DNA of 64,000 bases from Cryptomeria japonica (lineage: Eukaryota; Streptophyta; Pinopsida; Cupressales; Cupressaceae), in the NCBI RefSeq assembly GCF_030272615.1, contig NC_081413.1:141517872-141581871 (forward strand), given 5' to 3'. The notes beneath the pieces were generated by a model. The model saw only the letters and a program-made list of their open reading frames with translations, was not told where the DNA came from and did not search any database. Of the stretch, positions 1-12,280 are shown in pieces. The position numbers and the translations under genes are program-made. How positions within the stretch are numbered: the first letter of the stretch is position 1; each line of letters starts with the position of its first letter.

Positions 1-96
1 TTGTTACCAAATTGAATTTACGCCCTTCAGTTTTACCCTGTATTTGTAACTCTCAGATAGGAAAAGGAATATTTCTAAACTTTACCATTGTTGCAG
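1..96 (+). other. 3' end of an RNL gene intron
   Basis: This stretch precedes the first visible exon and ends in a pyrimidine-rich tract and TTGCAG acceptor at 91-96. It is similar to the 89-bp units repeated four times at 45358-45710 ahead of the matching exon of the second RNL copy. The upstream exons, which should hold the RPW8 domain and P-loop, lie outside the window. Confidence 0.7.
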
Positions 97-2461
97 GGCA
101 CTTTAAGGACAGGGTAATATACATTGTAGTTTCAAAAAGCGTAGATCTTCTAAGTATTCTGAAGACCTTGTGGAGAAACATTGTTGGTGTGGAAGCACCT
201 GATTTTACAGGTGTTGAGCACGCACATGATCAATTGCAATTGCAAATAAATTTGACAAAAAATGAACCAATTCTGGTAGTATTGGATGACATTTGGTCGA
301 ATTTCGAGGTAGGAAAACTGCTGTTTGAAGGGAAGCAATACAAGACTCTAGTAACTACCAGAGCTAAAAGCGTCACCCCAAAGGGTCCGAGGACACGCAA
401 TTATAAACTACCGTCATTGCAACCGAAGTATGCTCTGTCACTTTTCTGTCACTATGCCTTTGACAAACCTTCCATTCCAATTGGTCGTGACAAAGAACTG
501 ATCGAAAAGGTAGCCTCCTCGCAATACCTTACCTGTTCTTAGTTTACTTGGTCTCTTCAATTGAATTCGCCAGGTTTAACTTTATTAATGTGCAGGTGCA
601 ACAACAGTGTAAAGGTCTGCCACTAGCTCTTAAAGTAATCGGTCGATCTCTGTATGGTGAGTCCGACCCTGTTTGGGAACGAGTTGAGAAAAGCCTTTCA
701 GCAGGAGAACCTTTCAGGGATGATCACAAAGGGAGCCTTCTTAATAAATTGAAAACAAGCATAGATGTACTGGAGGACAATGAAAGAGAGTGCTTTTTGG
801 ACCTGGGTGCATTCCCACAAAGAAAAACCATTCCTGCAAAGGAATTGGTAGACATTTGGGTTTATGTTCGTAGAATGAAGTGGGGCCAAGCTGAAATGCT
901 TTTATGGAAATTTGAAGATCACCATCTACTGGATTTGAAGAAGAATCCCGGGTAAGGAGCTACTTATAGTGAACTGTTTTCTATCTTCATTATGTCCCTT
1001 TTGCATGATACTATAGTCGCTTGATGGAAGGGGTTCTGAGATCAACTTTGAAATCAAAAGTTTAAACTTCTTGAATGGTTTAGGTATGAATTTATTTTAA
1101 GATTTTGTAGTTCAGTATTATTGAATTGTACAGAAAGTGGACTTCAACTTGAGTGGAAGAACAGAAGCAAGTAGAATTCTTTTTTAACTTTTCGCCTGAT
1201 TTGTTATGTTTTCAAACCTATTTGGTAGTTGAAACATGTTGTGATAAATAGATTTTATTCAATCTTATTTTTCTCGTTCCTGATACCATAATTTTTCAAT
1301 AACACGTTTCCCAAACGTATCATACCAGGACTGCGGATAATACAGATGACTGCATAGATGGATATTCCTTTTCCCAACATGGTGTAATGAGAGACTTGGC
1401 TCTGTATTTGGCTAATCAGGACAATAAAACTCAGTGTAGGAGGCTATTTATGCCTACAATGGAAAATGATTTTCCACCAGATTGGGAAACATCTAAAGCC
1501 CAGGTCGTTTCCATTCACACGGGTAAGTGCTACAGCTGGTATTTTAGATTATAATTCAAGTTTGCCTGTATTTTCCTTCCTACTCTAAAATATTGAAAAT
1601 TTACCACAAGTAGGATCTTTTCCATAAAATCAATCATACCATAGCTTTGACTTCAGTGTTTGTTGGGAATATTTAGGGGCAATGCAGGACACAGACTGGC
1701 CCAAAATGGAGTTCCCTGAGGTGGAAGCTTTGGTTTTATATTTCACTGCAAGTGAATATTGCATTCCAACGTTCCTGCACACAATGAAAAATCTCAAAGT
1801 TTTAATAATCCATAACAATGATGGAGTAAAACGAAGCAAGCTCAGTGGAGTGGCAGGTTTTCAAGAACTTTCTCAACTTAAAACTCTGCATCTTGAAAAG
1901 GTGACAGTTCCTCAGGAATGCAAGGTCTTGAAAAGTTTGGAGAAAATACACATGATTCTATGTGAGGGCCTTGGTAGGGATAAAACGATCGACTTTCCTG
2001 AGCTTTTGGAATTTAATGTGGACTACTATATTGATCTTGAGGAGTTGCCAGCAGGACTCTGTTCTTCAATTTCCCTGAAAACATTGTCAGTTACTCATTG
2101 CCATCGCCTTGCAAGGCTACCTGATGAGCTGGATAAGCTTGGATCACTTAAGGAAATAAGATTGTGTGAATCTCTAGGTTTGGAAACAGTTCCATCCTCC
2201 ATATGCGGTCTTAAAAAACTAAGACTCCTTGACATCTCATCGTGCATACATTTGAAGCTGAGCTGGGGAGACCGCTGTAAATTGAAGGATACTCTTCAAA
2301 CATTAACCAAACGGACATCCCTTAAACGGGTTATTTGTGATGAGAAAAATGAATGGCTGTTCAAACCGAGCTCCAGGACTGATCTTAAGGTTCAAGCTGT
2401 TAAGGAGAAAGAATCCAATTTGGATTGGTTGGATTGGGAAGGAAGGAAATTAGAGTTCTGA
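97..2461 (+). CDS. RPW8-type (RNL, ADR1-like) helper NLR gene, 3' part
   Basis: Helper NLRs of the ADR1/NRG1 class relay signals from sensor resistance proteins and form calcium-permeable membrane channels. Four exons join in phase: 97-509, 596-951, 1329-1522 and 1677-2461, with GT/AG introns of 86, 377 and 154 bp. Exon 1 carries kinase-2 (ILVVLDDIWS) and RNBS-B (YKTLVTTRAKS). Exon 2 starts with the GLPL box (GLPLALKVIG). Exon 3 holds the MHD-like QHGVMRDLALYLA and the ADR1-like VVSIHTG. Exon 4 holds leucine-rich repeats (for example LEELPAGLCSSISLKTLSV) and ends with TSLKRVICDEKNEWLF, close to the ADR1 C-terminus. The RPW8 domain and P-loop are upstream of the window. No stop or frameshift is seen, so it may be functional. 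Family assignment is strong; ADR1 versus NRG1 subclass is inferred. Confidence 0.88.
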
Positions 2462-4039
2462 ATAGGTACACCATACAATATGCTGTGTTGGAGGCTCTTT
2501 GCCGTGTACGGTTTCTTAAGAAAATGAGTTTTGATAGACATATCATACAATACTATATTTTATGTATACAACACATGATAATGATCATTTTGAATGCTAT
2601 TAAATATAAGGTTAGTATGAGGTGGTTGGAAACAAGCTATGAAATGCAAGCATTGTGTTATTTAACTGATATCTTTTATAATTCATAGATTTATGAAGTA
2701 TAGAAATATTAGACTCTTCAAAGATTAAGAGTTGCAAAACTTTGATTTAAATTGCAAAGTTAATTAGTTAAGATATAAAGAATAATAAGGTAAATAATAT
2801 TTGGAAAAATAATAAATTAATTGCTAGTATAGGTTAGGGAGACTTGCTAGATCCAAAAAGATTGTTGAAGATAAGTATGCAAGCCTTAATCAATATTGTG
2901 CATTTTGACTTTTCATCTTATTTTATGAAAGTATTCTTTTTGTCTCTTTATTTCATTTCCTCTCGTGTAATTCATCTCATTTTCTATGGTCCATATCATG
3001 TGAACCAAATATTGTTAGTATAAATTGCAATCATAAAAAAAAATAGTAAACTATAACAATTTATTTGTGATAGAAACCATAATATCATTGAATAATGAAT
3101 TTGGTCTATATATAGTGAATATCCTAACAAAAGAATAATTACATAAACAAATCATATATAATAATGGTTTGTTTCTATTTCAATTTCAATCTTTAACTTA
3201 GATAAATCATTCCAAATGTACTTGCCAACTATTTTGGAAAAGGTTAGGGTGTTGCATTATAGATTCCTTTAGTTGGCTTTAACAGTCAATGTCGTGTTCA
3301 TTATTTGTTAGCGATTGATGTTGATTTCTAATATCACTAGTAGTCAACTAATTTAAATAACCTAGAGTTTTAGATGGTTTAAACATTATAATATGAAATT
3401 AATTGTGCTATGGATACAATATCTTTTATAAAATTTTGACTCGACAATGTTCGATCTAATGAACAAAGTCAAGAATTATCACACAATTGGATTCAATTTA
3501 AAGATTCATGCATACTAAAAAAGCATCACATATGTAATTGTATTGAAGAAGGTTCATCTTTGATTTTGTTAGTTTAGTAAAATCTATAACACTTCTATTG
3601 AAAGGATAAAGATTTTAAATGGAATCCTAAAAGTAGAGAAGTTTTTTAAAAAATCAAACAAGTCATTTAAACTACTTTGGCCTTGAAAAAACTAGACTTT
3701 TTAAAAGAAATCATCATATATGTTGGTGGTGGTGACCATAATATTACAACAATCATGACATAGAGGGATGTTTTTGAAAAATGGAAACACCTTATTTCTC
3801 TCAATTCAAGAACCATCAAAGAATATGTGGTTAAGTATAACTTTGTCGAGCAACAAACTTATGCTCTAGCCAAAGGTAGATTAAAATTTTTAGATATCTC
3901 ATTTTAGGAAATAAAGTTATAGTATTTTTTATGTCTTCTTCTATTAGAGAGTATATCATAGAAGGAGAAATAATTGATCTTGGAAAAGAGAAAGTTAGAT
4001 CACTAGGATCATGGAATATGATATTGATATCAAACCTAA
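2462..4039. other. AT-rich intergenic region downstream of the RNL gene
   Basis: This holds the 3' flank of the RNL gene, presumably its 3' UTR at first, then AT-rich DNA with frequent stops in all frames. I see no recognisable domain, RNA gene or repeat boundary. Short near-coding stretches around 3590-3900 do not resemble any family I know. Confidence 0.6.
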
Positions 4040-4290
4040 GAAGTGTTAGTGTAGATTTTTATTTTTCCTATGATAGGGGGTATTTCTTTTTACCTACACA
4101 TATTATTTAAGCTTGCTTAGGTTTATTAGGAGCGATTAAAATGAGGACAAATAGTGGAATACATCATCTACATGTGTCACTCTCTCCCTATTGAGCTACA
4201 ACTCATTTGGACTAGCTAGGAGTTGAACCTAGGACCTTCCATTTTCTATTGAAGATCTCTACCAACTGATTTATTAGCTCCTCTATAGTT
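4040..4290 (-). mobile_element. tRNA-derived SINE remnant
   Basis: Read on the minus strand from about 4283 down, the sequence has a tRNA-like head. An A-box/D-arm (AATCAGTTGGTAGAG) is followed by a B-box (GGTTCAACTCC) whose T-arm has a perfect 5-bp stem, CTAGG/CCTAG, around a 7-nt loop. The anticodon arm does not pair, so it is not a working tRNA. Just downstream on the same strand a second D-arm-like stretch (TAGCTCAATAGGGAGAG) hints at a dimeric head. The 3' end of the body is uncertain; about 4040 is a guess. Confidence 0.5.
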
Positions 4291-4552
4291 AGCCTATATC
4301 ATTAATCCACGTATGTCTTATTTCCAACAATCCAACATAATCAACAATGTAGGTGATTGGGGCTTCTATCAATGAAAATATTCTTCCTTCCAAAATATGA
4401 AAAGTATGAAAGAAAGTAATATTTTTCTTTTATTTATTTATTTGATTGTTTAATATTAATCATTAAATCAGCCAATAATGATAATTTAATAAAATATTGA
4501 ATAAAATAAAATATTGAATAAAATAAAATATTGTATATTAAGGGTCGTGACA
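4291..4552 (-). mobile_element. Possible LTR end of a minus-strand retroelement
   Basis: The plus strand ends here in GGGTCGTGACA, directly followed by the reverse complement of a 13-base purine run at 4553-4565. That is the arrangement expected where a 3' LTR meets a polypurine tract on the minus strand. The stretch includes a short tandem run based on ATAAAATATTGA at about 4490-4532. No matching second LTR was recognised, so this is tentative. Confidence 0.3.
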
Positions 4553-5308
4553 TCCCTTTCCCCTTAAATAATGCATCAATCAAATTAAGACTTACTTGCC
4601 TCCCCAAAATAGGTTCAACAAAAGAATGCAATCTAACTTTCATTGATTTCTAGCAAATGCTCAAGAAGATGATAACATACACATTCATAAAAGCAATCAC
4701 TATAGAGGACAAATACTACGTGAGTGTGTGGATTCCATCTCTACCATTCAGTTTCAAGAGACTAGACTACCTCTCTCTGATAGTGTTCCCTTTCCTTTTG
4801 TTTTGGTGTGTTGACATAACCATCACACTTATAGAAACAACATTCACATGTTAGTCCTTGTTAGTGCCCAAAATTCCAAATGAAATGAAAAATTTCTCAA
4901 GAATTTCATACTTATCGAATAACATTTAATTTCTTTTATCATGCGTACCTGCACTTACCCTTGTAGTTACATTATTTGTCCAAGTGGCTAAGTACTCTTC
5001 ATCATAGCTCTTGTCATGCACTTTTTCCTATAATCACTTGGACCATCTTTTAGCTCATTCACAAATATCAATGCCTCAAAGAAAGATCATTTCAATGTTC
5101 TATATTTCAACATAAAAATATTCATATGAAAAATATAATAATTCAATTAAGCGCTATAAAAATATAGATCACAACTTGATCTTACATAAAGAATAATGAA
5201 TAAATTATTCATGCATACCTCTTCAAGTAATACTTAGGTGTGTACCTATCTTTCCATGCATAAGTTCACATATCACCTAAAAGATTAGTATTCACCTAGC
5301 TAATTCAT

Positions 5309-5632
5309 GTGACCTAGGCATCATGCCCATCTTGTCACTATCCAATCATGTGACTTAGGCATCATGCCCATCTCGTCACTATCCAATCATGTGACCTAGG
5401 CATCATGCCCATCTTGTCACTATATAATCATGTGACCTAGGCATCATGCATATCTCGTCACCATCCAATCAGTGACCTAGGCCTCATGCCCATCTCTTCA
5501 CCATCCAATTAGTGACCTAGGCCTCATGCCCATCTCGTCACTATCTAATCATGCAACCTAGGCATCTTGTCGATCTCATCACTTTCTAATCATGTGACCT
5601 AGGCATCATGCCCATCTCATCACAACATGCAT
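5309..5632. repeat. Eight-unit 41-bp tandem repeat
   Basis: The core GTGACCTAGGCATCATG recurs at 5309, 5350, 5391, 5432, 5472, 5512, 5553 and 5594. The period is therefore 41 bp, with two 40-bp steps where a TG is lost. Units also share CCCATCTCGTCACTATCCAA. Units differ by a few substitutions, and there are no distinct spacers, so this is a minisatellite rather than a CRISPR-like array. Confidence 0.9.
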
Positions 5633-7287
5633 ATAGTGCATAGAAAATTAATATTGACATCACATTCATACAAACTCAGATGCAATCATGACATCATTAT
5701 ACTAGAGTCAAGTTATATATACTCATTTCACTCAATATCAACACATAGAGCATCTATATATTCTCATGACTGTTTGTGCAATGCATCTTACAAAAGTTGA
5801 CATTAACTTCAACATACATATCATTAAACATTATTCACTTTATGCATGGTATTACATCTTTTAATATTTCAAAATAAAAGTTTTTTGGTTTAATCAAGAT
5901 ATCAATACACATTTAAGTTTGGCAGTTCTCTACTATTTGCTCCCTTAAACAATCTATCAATGCCCACCTTGAACATGATAGTGAACATCATAATCACATC
6001 TAAGGACTAGCAACATGAACACAAAGTCTAGCCACCACAAGAATGTAAAAAACAATATCAAAAGGAAGTACCATGTTTCCAAATCAAAATTACAAAAATG
6101 ACCAAACATAAATAAGTAAAGTATGCTCAAGAATTACAAGACAGAGAAAGCCTTGGTGACTAGTTCATCATAAGAAAAATTAAAATTTCATAGGTAGCCT
6201 TCAATTCATAGTTTTCATCAATAATAGCAAATAAGCATCAAAGTATGAAATACAACTTCACATAAATAGTGTGACTAACACTTATCACATTGAGGAAGCA
6301 GAAGCTACACAACACCTTGCGTCCAAGGTGTGCTAGAGAACATGACCATTGACACAATAGTCAAGTCATAAGACTTCAATATTATGTATATATCTATCAA
6401 TTATTCGTAAAAAAAAATCAAGCTCAATTACAAACACTTTAGTACATTATAATGGTATATGTATGCAATAGTCAACCTTCATTTGATTATGCCTCCTGAG
6501 TCTTGATATGACTATCAATAAATCCATTTATTCTCTTCTATGATTTCATGCACCTTTGCAAAATGAATCATGTATATGCATTTACAATTTTCCAAAGAGT
6601 TTTCATCTAAAGCATATGATATGCTAAGTTCTCTCCAAAGAAACTAATGCAGATTTGAAATCATAAATCTTTTCTTAAATGATCAATCACAAAAAAAAAA
6701 AACACAAACACTTTTTCTTGCATCTCACATGCAATATGCATCTATATTAGGATTAATACTAGCATAAATAAAACATGTTGATTCTCCTATTATGCAAACA
6801 TGCAATCATCAATCTTTGTTGTAAATGCATCAATCACTCAATGCAAGTTATATTTTCCAATCATCAATGATAGATATGCTATTTAAGCAACCGTTGCCCA
6901 ATCACAATAATCACTAGAGTGCACAAGCATGACATACAAACATTTCAAGGTTTTATCTAACCTTTTCAAATCACCAAACAAGGGCAATCAAATAATCACA
7001 CATATACATGAAGTCTCAACTAGAAATCATATGCAAAAGGGATTTTCCCTTGAAAGCGGTTATTCTAAAGGGTTTCAAGCAAGGGACACCTTCCCTTCCT
7101 ATTATGTGTAATAAAATGTAGGAGGATAACTCCCTCACTACTCAAATTGATCCAACATTATTCAACTATTGAATGATCAATTCTAAGTACTTACGTACAC
7201 ATATGCTAAGCACTACCTAATTGGAGATTCATGCGATCAAGTGTGGCAACTTAACGCAATGAACTCAAGGTCCTAGTGTGGAACCTA

Positions 7288-7301
7288 GAGCTCTGATACC
7301 A
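7288..7301 (-). promoter_or_regulatory. Candidate primer-binding site (initiator-Met tRNA type)
   Basis: The minus strand reads TGGTATCAGAGCTC, the usual plant LTR-retrotransposon primer site complementary to initiator methionine tRNA. On the plus strand it is followed two bases later by TGTAAAG at 7304, as expected for the edge of an LTR lying to the right on this strand. Confidence 0.55.
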
Positions 7302-7303
7302 AA

Positions 7304-9540
7304 TGTAAAGACCTTCATATTATTAAAATATTAAATTTCATAATTACAATTTAGTTTTATACAAAATTTCACATAATTAAGAATATCACTTTAACAATTA
7401 ATCCATTATGCTCATATACCAAAAACTAGTTACATAATGTTATAACTCAACATAATGTTTGATTACATAAGCCAAGAGATTGGTTAACCATAATGAAAAT
7501 TACTTATGTTACAAAAGACCATAAAGTCAAATATAATGAATTATATAAAACAAAGCTGAATATCATCTTGACAGGGACTCCCAACATCTATCTCCCACAC
7601 TTACATTACGGGTGAGAACATTGTCGGAGCGCTTTACCACCCAATCATAAAGCATTTACGCTTCCCAAGAGTACTTCCTGAGAAGAAGAATCGTCGACCC
7701 TACATGAAGAAGTCTAGCAACTTGAAACTAACAAGGGATGGAATCTGGTGTAGCTTAGTGTATCCACAATCTATGATGCTATTGTAACAACGCTAAGATA
7801 TGTAAGAGAGTGAAAATATAATGATTCACTTAGGAATCATATGCTAAGAGATCAATAGAACTTTGGCCAAAGATCTTTTAGGGCCAACTACTAGCATATG
7901 AGTAAAAGCAGAGACTTAAACCTCTTTGGAAACTCACCCTTCTCTTTTACTCCATATTCGGCACCTATCCAATACACATAAAATACACATTGAAAACACA
8001 ATAGTGCATACAAAATAGGCACCAAGCATACATATCACTTATTGAAACACAACAAACCATACTCGAGCTTGCAACATGCTAATGCATCTATGTAATATGA
8101 ATACAAATGTGCGTAGGAACATACATAGTCATATAAAGACACAAATGTGCTAAGAAGTGCATCAATCTATGCATTATCAATGTCTATTCGCAAGAACGCC
8201 ACATTTTGCATCTATCTAGATACCTTCAAACGTTGGTAACTAAATGTAACATATTAATACTAATTGATTTACATGGCGACAATGTCAAAGGAAATTACTC
8301 ACATAATTAAATGCACATTCTTGCATATCTAACTAACACTTGTAGTCCAGTTTGAGTATAAGGTTGTCAATATTGTAAATGAGCAAAACATGGAAGGCAA
8401 TTAAGGCATAGATGAGTATCAATCTATTAATTAAGTTGATGTCAACAAGATTTAATATTGAATCACCCTTCTTTTCACAAAAGGGTATACTTAATAACTA
8501 ACCAGTGATCATTTAAGAGATGCAAAAGGCTTATCATAAAACACTATTCGACTAAAGTTTTGAACACCACCTCGTCCATATTACATTTTCATAGCATTTC
8601 TACTAAGAGACTTGTAAGTGATACTCTAAGTCAAAGCCATTATCTAGAGGATTATAATGAATCTCCTCACAAATATAGATAGTCATAAATACTTGCACCT
8701 ACTTGAGATTCCTTATAATTTTCCATAACATTATCTAATGTTAAATGAATTTCAATAACTATCTTCGGTTAAAATAAAATTGTAAGTGAAACACTAAGCT
8801 CCAAGAATAAATTCTTAAACTTCTATTTTGTATTCTTGTAAATTTTTCTTGTAACATAATAGCTCCTTTCATTAGTTAATCAATATAAGTCCCATAAAAT
8901 GATAAATGAACCTAAAATATTTCTTATAAATAAATATTTATGTTCAACTATATATTCATCTTCTTTATTTCAAATAACCAAAATCTTGCAATATTCATTC
9001 ATTTAATAATAAACAATTTAAATCTCAAAACAAAAGAACATATAACACCACTATTTAAGTTTTTCTATGGTAACTCCCTTAAAATAAATTTTATAAAAAA
9101 AATACTAAATCTAAATTTTGTTTCATATCTAATATAAAGCCATTGAAAGTGGAATAAATAGAAATTCTAAATTCCTACATATAAATAATCTTTCCCTATT
9201 CTCACTTAATCTTTCTTTTCCTAGTCTTAAGTGAGGGATATAATATTTAGAAGAAAAAGCTATATTTAAGGAATATTAAATTCCTCTTTTAAGGGGATTT
9301 TAGATGGGCCCCTCCTCTTCTCACCATGAATTTTAAACAGCTTTATTTACTTGTATGTCTTTCTTTTCTTTTCCCTAGAAAAAACATTGCCCATACGTGG
9401 CATTCCCTCTGGTTATGCGAGCATGCATTTATTACTAGCCACATTTTAAAGAGAGAGGGTAGTGAATTTAAAGATAGAGTCTAGTGTTTTAGATATAAAA
9501 GGAAGAATGATAATTAATAAAAGGGAGACGTGAGAATGAT
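7304..9540 (-). mobile_element. Possible LTR and AT-rich flank of the minus-strand element
   Basis: The region starts with TGTAAAG next to the candidate primer-binding site, so at least its left part should be LTR sequence. I could not find the outer boundary or a second copy. There is no coding signature. The sequence is AT-rich with short purine tracts. Confidence 0.25.
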
Positions 9541-10825
9541 TCCATATTTTCTAAGATTAGTAGATTATTAAACACAAAAAAATAAGACACAATACCACAC
9601 AATTCTCATAAATAAAATGGTTTGAGTTTGGGGTTCAGTTTGATGGAATATTCAATTGCATATGGACAATTTATTATATATATAGAGTTAGGTCTGTAAA
9701 TTGATATTTTTAATGTGAACATGTGATATATGTAGATCATTTACATGTGATTTATGTCATGTATATTTCAGTTAGTTATTATTGTATTTGTATATGTGTA
9801 TGTGTTATTGTTGTATTTGTGATGTGCATAAGAGTTAGTCAGTATTACATGTATTTGTGATGTGTGTATGAACTAGTCATTGTTGTATCTATGATATGTC
9901 TATGAGCTAGTGACTTTGTCTATACATGTTAATAAATGATCCGATTCAGTATGTAAATTTGAAATTATGAATAATATGATCTTTATGTAAATTTGTGTGT
10001 TTGTACACTAATAATTGGTAATGATTGGTATGGAACCAACATTTGTCTAGAATGTGATGTTATCATTCTATTTATCTGGACTAATTTTGGAAGCTTATGC
10101 TTAATGAATAGTTATGGTTTAAAGGCGAGGTTAGAGATCTCATAAAAGAGAATATGATGAACTCTCTCAATTATTGGTGTAAGAACTACATATCCTTTAA
10201 TTCTCAAACAAGATAAATAAACATGGTCATCATAAAATGACACTTGAGATTTAAGTTTGGGTCTAGGGATGATCTTGGCATTAGCAACTTGCCATTTTAT
10301 AAGGTAATCTTTTGAATGGTAGAGTGAAGTCCTTGCCACAACGGTGGATAATTAAGTTCTTATGAATTGAACTTAAAAAATAGTGCATTTATCATATGAT
10401 AGTAGAACTTAAATCATGCATGCATTCTAAGTATTTTATCTTTGGTGTTTTTATATTTGTACAATTGGTGGTAGGGGCTTGATTAACAACAAGGAAGAAA
10501 ATAAATCCATTGATAAATGACAAGGTCATCAACATGCTTTTTAGTACCATTGGATCCTATAAGTAAATATTTTACAAGAGTGCAAGTTCTAGAAGTTTGT
10601 GATAATAATGAATAGAATCCTGACCAAGAAGACATAATCACACAACTCAAAGATGAAATCGTACATGATCTCATTTATATAAAATAAATTTTATAAACAA
10701 ATCTTCAATATTCTTATAACAATAGCCCAATTAAAAAAACTCAATTAACTATTATCCCTTTTCTACAACAACATGTCTATTACTAGCCATCTTTTATTTG
10801 AAAAATAGAAAGTTAAGTACCCCAC
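9541..10825. other. Intergenic DNA with degenerate TGTATTTGTGATGTG repeats
   Basis: At about 9770-9915 a motif of the form TTGTATTTGTGATGTG plus a variable GAGTTAGTCA-like tail recurs about four times, roughly every 31 to 38 bases. It looks like an eroded minisatellite. The rest is AT-rich with no recognisable gene; short frames on the minus strand at 10112-10339 and 10483-10674 resemble nothing known. Confidence 0.4.
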
Positions 10826-11014
10826 AATTAATTGGACGCGGATAATTTGGCTCCAAAATGGCTAACTAACCTTCACGTGTAATACACAGCCAAAAAATGA
10901 AAGATACAACTAGTTCTGCCGAGCATGGCCAAAATCTGTAATTTTCGACTTACCCTCGTGTTATGCAGAAATGATGATGTTTTTGGAGCCAGATTAGCTA
11001 CCACCCAATTAATT
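10826..11014. mobile_element. Foldback (MITE-like) element
   Basis: The left end (10826-10858) and right end (10981-11014) are imperfect inverted repeats of about 33 bases. Both start with AATTAATTGG on their own strand and run to GGCTCCAAAA. The enclosed 120 bp is non-coding and includes GCATGGCC and GTGTTATGC. Size and structure fit a MITE. I could not identify a clear target duplication or assign a superfamily. Confidence 0.55.
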
Positions 11015-11319
11015 TGCCATTTTATTAAGTTCAGAAGAACAATTCATTGTAATATGCTTGATCCACTTTATTTCTTATAAATTTAATTTATTTAAAATAA
11101 GTTTTATTCTACTTTATTTCAAATATTTTAAAAATCTTACTAATAGACCTAAATTATTTAAAATAATTTTATGAAGGAAATAATATTTGTGGTGTTTAAT
11201 TAAAAAAATGGCTCGCTCTCGAAAAATACAGAATAAAAACACGGATAATAGGGACTAAAAGGAAGGCATATTGACAATTAATGTGGAGGACAAAACACAA
11301 GCAGACTGCAAGTTCTTAA
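11015..11319. other. AT-rich spacer
   Basis: AT-rich DNA between the foldback element and the LINE fragment. I see no feature in it. Confidence 0.5.
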
Positions 11320-12280
11320 AGGAACTGGTGATCTTTATTATCGGTTCATTGGCCTTAGATTTGAAAGGAAGAAGATCAAGGAATGGATAAAAAATACATG
11401 GAACATAAAGATATCATCAAGTTTTTTCCTAAAAGATTATTCATAATTATATTTGAAAACAAGGAGGAATGAAACAAGATTCTACAAAGAGAGTTATGGG
11501 AATGCAATGGGGCACCGCTCTACATTCAGAAGTGGCACCACAATTTTAACCTTGCAATTTTAAACCCCTTTAACAATCTAATTTGGATTCGAATATACAA
11601 CCTCTCAATAGAATTCTGGTCTTAAGAATCCTTAGAGAAGATTGGAAGATTTCTAGGAACATTAATGGAGATCAATGGTAAAATTGCTAAAGAATATTTA
11701 TATTTATACGCTAGGCTAAAACTCGCGGGGGCCAAGAAGATTCCAACAAAAATTCAATTGAAAATTGATAGACAATTTTGGACACAAAAAATTGAAATTG
11801 AAGAAGACAAAAAAATATTGCCTAAGATTTAAACAGATAAATCATACAGAGGCTGAATGTCTGAAGCCCATTAAAACAGATAAATGGATCCCCAAATCAA
11901 GGAATGAAGCAACTCAAACCAATCAAAGCCTTAATCATAAGACTGATTCTCAAAACTCTCAAAGACAAAGAAAGCCTAAAGAACAGGAGAAAAGAGATAT
12001 GAGGGAAACATGACAGGACAAGCAAGCCAATAAGGTCTTAGAGATGATGGTTTTCCCTCCTCTGGTTGACAATGTGGTGGAGGATCACAATACCGATAAT
12101 GTCCAATCAGAGGAGGATAGAGATTTGGATTTTGAAAGCGATGAGGCTCATATGATTGATACTTTGGATCCAAGAGCAATAAGCCAAACTGCGGCTAATT
12201 TTCTAGGATCGGGCAGAAAAGGGGGAGGTAGGAAAACCAACAAACAGAAAAGGGAAGATGAAGTAGTAAAAAAAGGTTGA
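11320..12280 (+). pseudogene. LINE (L1-type) ORF1 remnant, DUF4283 plus CCHC-like knuckle
   Basis: Plant L1-type LINEs encode an RNA-binding ORF1 with a DUF4283 domain and a zinc knuckle. Here translated pieces, spread over frames, read LYYRFIGLRFERKK, then ILQRELWECNGAPLYIQKWH, then IWIRIYNLSIEFWS, which follow the DUF4283 order. From 11765 the stretch YCLRFKQINHTEAECLK keeps C-H-C spacing of the usual knuckle but has lost one cysteine to phenylalanine. A charged tail follows to 12280. Several stops and frame changes show it is dead. No endonuclease or reverse transcriptase follows, so the copy is truncated at its 3' side or broken by later events. Confidence 0.65.

Larger units (their letters stand above)
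4553..7303 (-). mobile_element. Possible internal region of a non-coding LTR element (minus strand)
   Basis: The region lies between a candidate polypurine tract (4553-4565, minus strand) and a candidate primer-binding site (7288-7301, minus strand). It is about 2.75 kb, AT-rich, and shows no gag or pol motif in any frame. It includes the 41-bp minisatellite at 5309-5632. If the two signals belong to one element, it is non-autonomous like a LARD. The alternative is unrelated remnants that happen to flank intergenic DNA. Confidence 0.3.

Noticed and set aside
4204-4283. Functional tRNA gene on the minus strand
   Set aside because: The A-box, B-box and T-arm are good, but the anticodon arm and acceptor stem do not pair.
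5309-5632. Regular direct repeats resembling a CRISPR array
   Set aside because: Units are head-to-tail without unique spacers, and the DNA is plant nuclear. It is a minisatellite.
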